From an uncultured Oxalobacter sp. (GTDB lineage: Bacteria; Pseudomonadota; Gammaproteobacteria; Burkholderiales; Burkholderiaceae_D): DNA of 16,785 bases. Location: contig CAJKQK010000045.1 of NCBI GenBank assembly GCA_905202055.1, positions 1-16,785 on the forward strand. The letters run 5' to 3'. The position numbers were made by a program, and so were the translations under genes. The notes under the pieces are model-generated. The model saw nothing but the letters and a program-made list of their open reading frames with translations, searched no databases and was not told where the DNA came from. Shown piece by piece: positions 13,001 to 16,785 of this stretch. Positions within the stretch are counted from its first letter, which is position 1. Every line of letters begins with the position of its first letter.

Positions 13001-15034
13001 TTGATACAGCATCGCATCGTTCAGGTTGTTCTTGACACACCACTTGACTTTTATTTTGACTATCGTTACCCGGTTGAAGCGGAAAATTTTCCGGTTCCGG
13101 AAATCGGTATGCTGGTCGTTGTGCCCTTTGGCCGTCGTGAAGAAGTCGGACTTGTCGTTGAGGTGAAAGAAGAGTCGGAAATCGATGAAGACAAGTTGAA
13201 AGATGTTGTTTCCGTTATCGACGGGATTCCTGCCTTGCGAACCGACTGGATCGAGTTATGCCGTTTCGCCGCCGGGTATTACCAGCGCCCTCTGGGCGAG
13301 GTCGCCTTGCCTTCCATCCCGAAAAATATCCGTGCCAACAAAAAACTGGCCATGAAACGTGCCCTCAAATCAGCTGCCCGGACGGAGGGGGATACGGTAG
13401 CGACAACTACAGAAAAACCCGTTCTGCTCAAGGCTCAAAAAGATGCGGTTTCGGCCATTGCGCAGACTCGGGGATTCAAACCATTCGTCCTTTATGGCGT
13501 GACCGGAAGTGGAAAGACGGAAATATATCTTCAGGCCATCGAGGAAAAACTGAACCAGTCAGATGATGTGCAGGTCCTGATCATGGTGCCGGAAATCAAT
13601 CTGACGCCGCAGCTGGAAATATCGGTCAGATCGCGTTTTCCCGGTGTTTCCATCGCGACTTTGCACAGTCGCCTGACGGAAAGCGAGCGTCTGAAAAGCT
13701 GGTTGCAGATTCATACCGGTACTTCCCGGATTGTTCTGGGAACACGTCTGGCGATTCTTGCGTCAATGCCGAAATTGGGGCTGATCGTCGTCGATGAAGA
13801 GCACGATCCCTCGTATAAACAACAGGAAGGCTTGCGATATTCCGCACGGGATCTGGCTGTCTGGCGCGCAAATCAACTGGGTATTCCTGTCGTGTTGGGG
13901 TCTGCGACACCCTCACTGGAGAGCTGGCAGCATGTATTATCCGGCCGATACGTCAAACTGGAGTTGCCCGAACGGGCCGTCAGGGATGCTGTTTTACCTG
14001 CCATCAGACTAATCGACGCAACGAGGGAGCCTCTTCAAAACGGTTTTTCGCCGTCACTGATCCGTGCGATCAGACGGCGTCTGGAAAAGAGTGAGCAGTC
14101 ACTTCTATTTTTGAACCGGCGTGGTTATGCGCCGGTCATTACATGTGAAGCTTGCGGCTGGATCAGTGTTTGCGAACGCTGTACCGCCTATATGGTTTAT
14201 CACAAGTCCCATCGTTTGCTGCGTTGCCATCACTGTGGGCTGGAACGCTCCATACCGCGCGTTTGTCCCGATTGTGGGAATATTGACTTGCATACCCTCG
14301 GAAGGGGAACGCAACGAATAGAGGAAGAATTGAACAGCACCTTTCCGGACGCTCGCATATTGAGAATCGATGCTGACTCGACACGTAAAAAAGGCAGTCT
14401 TGAAGCGGCGCTTGAAATGGTTCACAAAGGTGTCATCGATATTGTGATCGGAACACAGATGATATCGAAAGGACACGATTTCCGGAATATGACGCTGGTG
14501 GGTGTCCTGAATCCGGATACGGCCCTTTTTTCGCACGATTACAGAGCAGGTGAACGCTTGTTCTCACAACTCATGCAGGTGGCCGGTCGGGCAGGCCGCG
14601 GTGCCGTATCTGAAAATGGCAACCGGAGTGAAGTGCTGATCCAGACGCGTTATCCAATGCATCCCCTATATCAGGCAGCGTTAACGCATGATTATGGTAA
14701 TTATGTATCCGATTTGCTGATGGAAAGACAAAATGCAGGATTGCCGCCATTCGGTTTTCAGGTGCTTCTTCTGGCTGAAGCCAGAAAGGTGGAAAATGCA
14801 CTGGATTTTTTGCGGCAGGCGATAGAGGCGATTCCCGAGCCGGAGGCTGTCATTATCAATGAACCGATACCTATGGCAATGATGCGGGTTGCCAATGTCG
14901 AACGGGCGCAACTTCTGATTGAATCAACGTCAAGAGGCAGATTGCAGGGAATGCTTAAGGAATGGATACCGGTCTTGCGAAATATGAAGACCGGCATTCG
15001 TTGGCATATTGAAGTCGACCCGATGTCGATTTAA
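13001..15034 (+). CDS. priA: Primosomal protein N', replication-restart helicase
   Basis: PriA recognises stalled forks and reloads the replicative helicase; it is a cytosolic 3'-5' superfamily-2 DNA helicase. An N-terminal 3'-DNA-end-binding domain (HRIVQVVLDTPL, FDYRYPV) is followed by Walker A GVTGSGKTEIY near residue 166, the Walker B/DEAH-type box VVDEEHD near 264 and GSATPSLES. Eight zinc-binding cysteines lie near 382-425 (CEAC, CERC, CHHC, CPDC). Helicase motifs follow (GTQMISKGHDF, QVAGRAGRG). The start is uncertain: no ATG fits. TTG at 13001 places the N-terminus where homologues begin; an in-frame TTG at 12944 would add 19 unusual residues and directly abut the DnaA boxes. It is convergent with the lytic transglycosylase gene, 15 bases apart. 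Confidence 0.95.
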   Translation: MIQHRIVQVVLDTPLDFYFDYRYPVEAENFPVPEIGMLVVVPFGRREEVGLVVEVKEESEIDEDKLKDVVSVIDGIPALRTDWIELCRFAAGYYQRPLGEVALPSIPKNIRANKKLAMKRALKSAARTEGDTVATTTEKPVLLKAQKDAVSAIAQTRGFKPFVLYGVTGSGKTEIYLQAIEEKLNQSDDVQVLIMVPEINLTPQLEISVRSRFPGVSIATLHSRLTESERLKSWLQIHTGTSRIVLGTRLAILASMPKLGLIVVDEEHDPSYKQQEGLRYSARDLAVWRANQLGIPVVLGSATPSLESWQHVLSGRYVKLELPERAVRDAVLPAIRLIDATREPLQNGFSPSLIRAIRRRLEKSEQSLLFLNRRGYAPVITCEACGWISVCERCTAYMVYHKSHRLLRCHHCGLERSIPRVCPDCGNIDLHTLGRGTQRIEEELNSTFPDARILRIDADSTRKKGSLEAALEMVHKGVIDIVIGTQMISKGHDFRNMTLVGVLNPDTALFSHDYRAGERLFSQLMQVAGRAGRGAVSENGNRSEVLIQTRYPMHPLYQAALTHDYGNYVSDLLMERQNAGLPPFGFQVLLLAEARKVENALDFLRQAIEAIPEPEAVIINEPIPMAMMRVANVERAQLLIESTSRGRLQGMLKEWIPVLRNMKTGIRWHIEVDPMSI

Positions 15035-15049
15035 ACGATTGACGTACCT

Positions 15050-15937
15050 TTACAGCAGTGCCGGGTTGTCATGAATGCGTTGTTCCTTTTTTTCCTGTGT
15101 GGACAAGGAGGAAGGGTCGATGACCTTGCGCTGGCGTGCGGAACGTTTGTCTGTCGATTTTGCCTGTGCCAGGGCGGATACTTTCGATCCGCTGGCAACG
15201 GCTTTCAGCATCTTGTATTCCCCGATAACCTTGTTGCCATATCCGTTGTCATGGCTCATCTGGGCTGCACCAACGTAAGTTTTGAGGGCGCGTTCGACGC
15301 TACCGGTTTGTCTGACATACTCTTTCAGTATCCTGGAACCGACCTTGATATTGACAACAGGATCGAGGGCGTATTGAACGCCGCCGTGATCCTCGAATTT
15401 ATCGGCATGGACTTTCGCCATGACCTGCATCAGGCCCTGGGCACCCATTGAGCTTTCGGCATATGGATTGAAGCGCGATTCGATAGCCATGACCGCCAGA
15501 ATCAGATGCGGATCGAGGCCGATGTCGAATGCGGTTTTATAAGCAGTCGTCACAAAAAGATTGGAAGCCTTGTTGGCAATTTTGTAGCGTTTGGAAATCC
15601 ATGAAGCGACTCTTTGTTTTTGCTTCAATTCGTCCAGTTTTGAATGTTCTTCTTTTTGCTGTGCCGTCAATACATCTGTTTTGACCCAGTTTGGCGTTTC
15701 GGCAGCTGTACCGGGGGCATTGGAGGCGTGAGCTTCCCTGATGGGCAGGGAATCGGAAACGCCTTTGGCGAATTCCGGTTTGACGCACAAAAGGGTGATG
15801 CCGACAAGCATCAGGCTGGCGAAAAACATCCACATTCTGGGATGTGTATGAATAAACAGTTTTTTCTGGCCGATCAAATTGTGTGCTTTGACTTTTAAAT
15901 TCTGAAAAAACAAATTTTTAAAAAAATCCTGAAACAT
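15050..15937 (-). CDS. Membrane-anchored lytic transglycosylase (SLT domain)
   Basis: This is a peptidoglycan lytic transglycosylase of 295 residues. An N-terminal cytoplasmic tail of about 34 residues is followed by one membrane segment (about 35-51, MWMFFASLMLVGITLLC) and a linker rich in Lys and Gln. The Slt70-type catalytic domain spans about 130-245. The catalytic Glu is E153 in AVMAIESRFNPYAESSMGAQ, followed by GLMQVM, and later comes the family's LKTYVGAAQ stretch with YGNKVIGEY. The single-pass anchor in place of a cleavable signal or lipobox makes it an inner-membrane, periplasm-facing enzyme. The last 45 residues are charged and low complexity. ATG at 15937 has GGGAG about six bases upstream. 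A specific Slt/Mlt name is not assignable. Confidence 0.9.
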   Translation of the reverse strand: MFQDFFKNLFFQNLKVKAHNLIGQKKLFIHTHPRMWMFFASLMLVGITLLCVKPEFAKGVSDSLPIREAHASNAPGTAAETPNWVKTDVLTAQQKEEHSKLDELKQKQRVASWISKRYKIANKASNLFVTTAYKTAFDIGLDPHLILAVMAIESRFNPYAESSMGAQGLMQVMAKVHADKFEDHGGVQYALDPVVNIKVGSRILKEYVRQTGSVERALKTYVGAAQMSHDNGYGNKVIGEYKMLKAVASGSKVSALAQAKSTDKRSARQRKVIDPSSLSTQEKKEQRIHDNPALL

Positions 15938-16416
15938 GAAAACTCCCGCGGATGTAAAACGGTGTCAAAACGAACAAAACAAAAGTGGATTTCTTCTGTC
16001 TGCTGGCATCGTTTTTCCGAATTATTTCCGTTTATATCTTGTGGATGGTAAACGGATGAACTCAATGGAGTTGCAGTTTTCTCGAGAGGTTGAGCTTCGC
16101 AACCGTTAAACTACAAAAAAAGGCTCTTTGCCTACCTGAGAGTTCTTGATGTGTCATGATCGGATTCAGTCTGTTTCCGATATGCAATGACAGGCATCAA
16201 TTTATTGAATGGTATATTTGGTTTTTGAAAAACATTTTGTTATGAAACTGGGCGCATTTTATGTGCGGTTTTATATCAAGTCAATTATAAAGAAAGCTAT
16301 TTGTATTCATTATAATTATATACAAAAAGCCTGGAAATGATATAAATTTCATTAAAATCATATGCTTATGAAATATTTGTGGGCTGGAAACATCGGAAAA
16401 ATTTAAGAGAAAATAA
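15938..16416. other. Divergent 479-base spacer with small hairpins, no gene recognised
   Basis: This spacer lies between the minus-strand lytic transglycosylase gene and plus-strand ubiD. Visible structure clusters at 16053-16145: AACTC-AATG-GAGTT, then GGTTG-AGCTTCG-CAACC, then AGGC-CTCTT-GCCT (16121-16133). On the minus strand the last hairpin is followed by seven T, so it could end a minus-strand transcript. The right half (16200-16380) is very AT-rich; TATAAT at 16311-16316 is a possible -10 for ubiD, without a clear -35. No ORF with a credible ribosome site was seen. I could not match it to a known riboswitch or small RNA. Confidence 0.4.
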
Positions 16417-16785
16417 ATGAAATATCGTGACTTGAGAGACTTCATCGAACAACTCGGAAGAGAGGGTGAATTGAAGGAAATTGTTGTTTCCGTATCGCCT
16501 GATCTGGAAATGACGGAAGTTTCGAGTCGTGTTCTTCATCAGGGTGGGCCGGCCCTTCTTTTCAAAAAGCCATCAGGTTATTCCATTCCTGTTTTGACCA
16601 ATCTTTTCGGGACAACCCATCGTATTGCCATGGCAATGGGGGGGGAATCGATTGAAGATTTGAGGAAAATGGGCCAATTTCTGGCGTCCCTGAAAGAGCC
16701 GGAACAGCCGGAAAAATTTACTGACCTGCTGGGTATGGGATCGATGCTGAAGTCGCTGATGGATATGCGGCCAAAAGAACAGAAA
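16417..16785 (+). CDS. ubiD: UbiD-family decarboxylase, N-terminal part (runs off the right edge)
   Basis: The first 123 codons of a gene are visible, beginning MKYRDLRDFIEQLGREGELK and continuing VSVSPDLEMTEVSSRVLH and GGPALLFKKPSG. Then come VLTNLFGTTHRIAMAMG and FLASLKEPEQPEKF. This is the N-terminus of 3-octaprenyl-4-hydroxybenzoate carboxy-lyase, the prenylated-FMN-dependent decarboxylase of ubiquinone synthesis. The prFMN-binding and catalytic residues lie beyond the window. Other UbiD-like decarboxylases share the opening, but the close match to the UbiD order of motifs favours the ubiquinone enzyme. ATG at 16417 has AAGAGA about eight bases upstream. Eight consecutive G occur at 16638-16645 within the frame. 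Confidence 0.9.
   Translation, partial: MKYRDLRDFIEQLGREGELKEIVVSVSPDLEMTEVSSRVLHQGGPALLFKKPSGYSIPVLTNLFGTTHRIAMAMGGESIEDLRKMGQFLASLKEPEQPEKFTDLLGMGSMLKSLMDMRPKEQK

Noticed and set aside
16053..16109. A 17-codon plus-strand ORF (starts MNSMELQ) in the transglycosylase-ubiD spacer as a leader peptide.
   Set aside because: There is no run of a regulatory amino acid, no good ribosome site and no terminator suited to controlling ubiD.
16115..16150. The minus-strand AACTCTCAGG followed by a short G/A stretch resembles the 3' part of a glycine riboswitch aptamer.
   Set aside because: The required upstream core (CCGAAGG-type segment and GGAGAG) is absent, and the position is far from a glycine-related gene.
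1..16785. tRNA, rRNA, CRISPR arrays and complete insertion sequences.
   Set aside because: I read for cloverleaf arms, CCA ends, regularly spaced repeats and terminal inverted repeats around transposase genes, and saw none.

Overview
Most of this window (about 1.4-16.8 kb) looks like the chromosome of a betaproteobacterium of the order Burkholderiales. The blocks rpe-gph-trpE and rsmB-DUF4390-ntrY-ntrX are arrangements I know from that group, the base composition is near 50% GC, and the proteins read as betaproteobacterial. An Oxalobacter-like genus is my best guess, but it rests on memory of family features and not on a search.

The first ~1.4 kb is different. It is strongly AT-rich (about 18-40% GC in hand-counted 60-base blocks, against about 48-58% just to the right) and holds Gram-positive-anaerobe-type material. 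This comprises the 3' end of a gene I read as a GGGtGRT-family protein with its terminator, a frameshifted N-terminal piece of a phage/ICE-type tyrosine integrase, and a short broken piece resembling the sigma-like regulator of conjugative elements. The composition change falls inside an intact aldo/keto reductase gene near base 1,390. The N-terminal ~150 codons match the betaproteobacterial side and the rest match the AT-rich side. This is either an in-frame recombination between homologous genes of two organisms or a chimeric assembly join.

Layout: (1) 1-806, AT-rich segment with decayed mobile-element pieces. (2) 807-9937, a run of minus-strand genes, in transcription order rpe, gph, trpE (preceded by a probable trp leader peptide and attenuator), rsmB, a DUF4390 protein, ntrY, ntrX (receiver plus Fis-type helix-turn-helix, no AAA+ domain) and the mosaic aldo/keto reductase. 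(3) 10069-11732, plus-strand apaG and mltA, convergent with a universal stress protein gene at 11755-12192. (4) 12343-12609, a small DUF4404 gene closed by a 28-base perfect palindromic terminator. (5) 12650-12943, a gene-free AT-rich stretch with four DnaA-box matches and a full IHF-consensus match, just upstream of priA; this is a candidate replication origin or DnaA-controlled region. (6) priA (plus), a membrane-anchored lytic transglycosylase (minus), a 480-base spacer, and the start of ubiD running off the right edge.

Functionally this is mostly housekeeping: pentose phosphate and phosphoglycolate metabolism, tryptophan synthesis, 16S rRNA methylation, a membrane two-component system, peptidoglycan turnover, replication restart and quinone synthesis. 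The points most worth checking are the chimeric junction, the trp attenuator and the origin-like interval.
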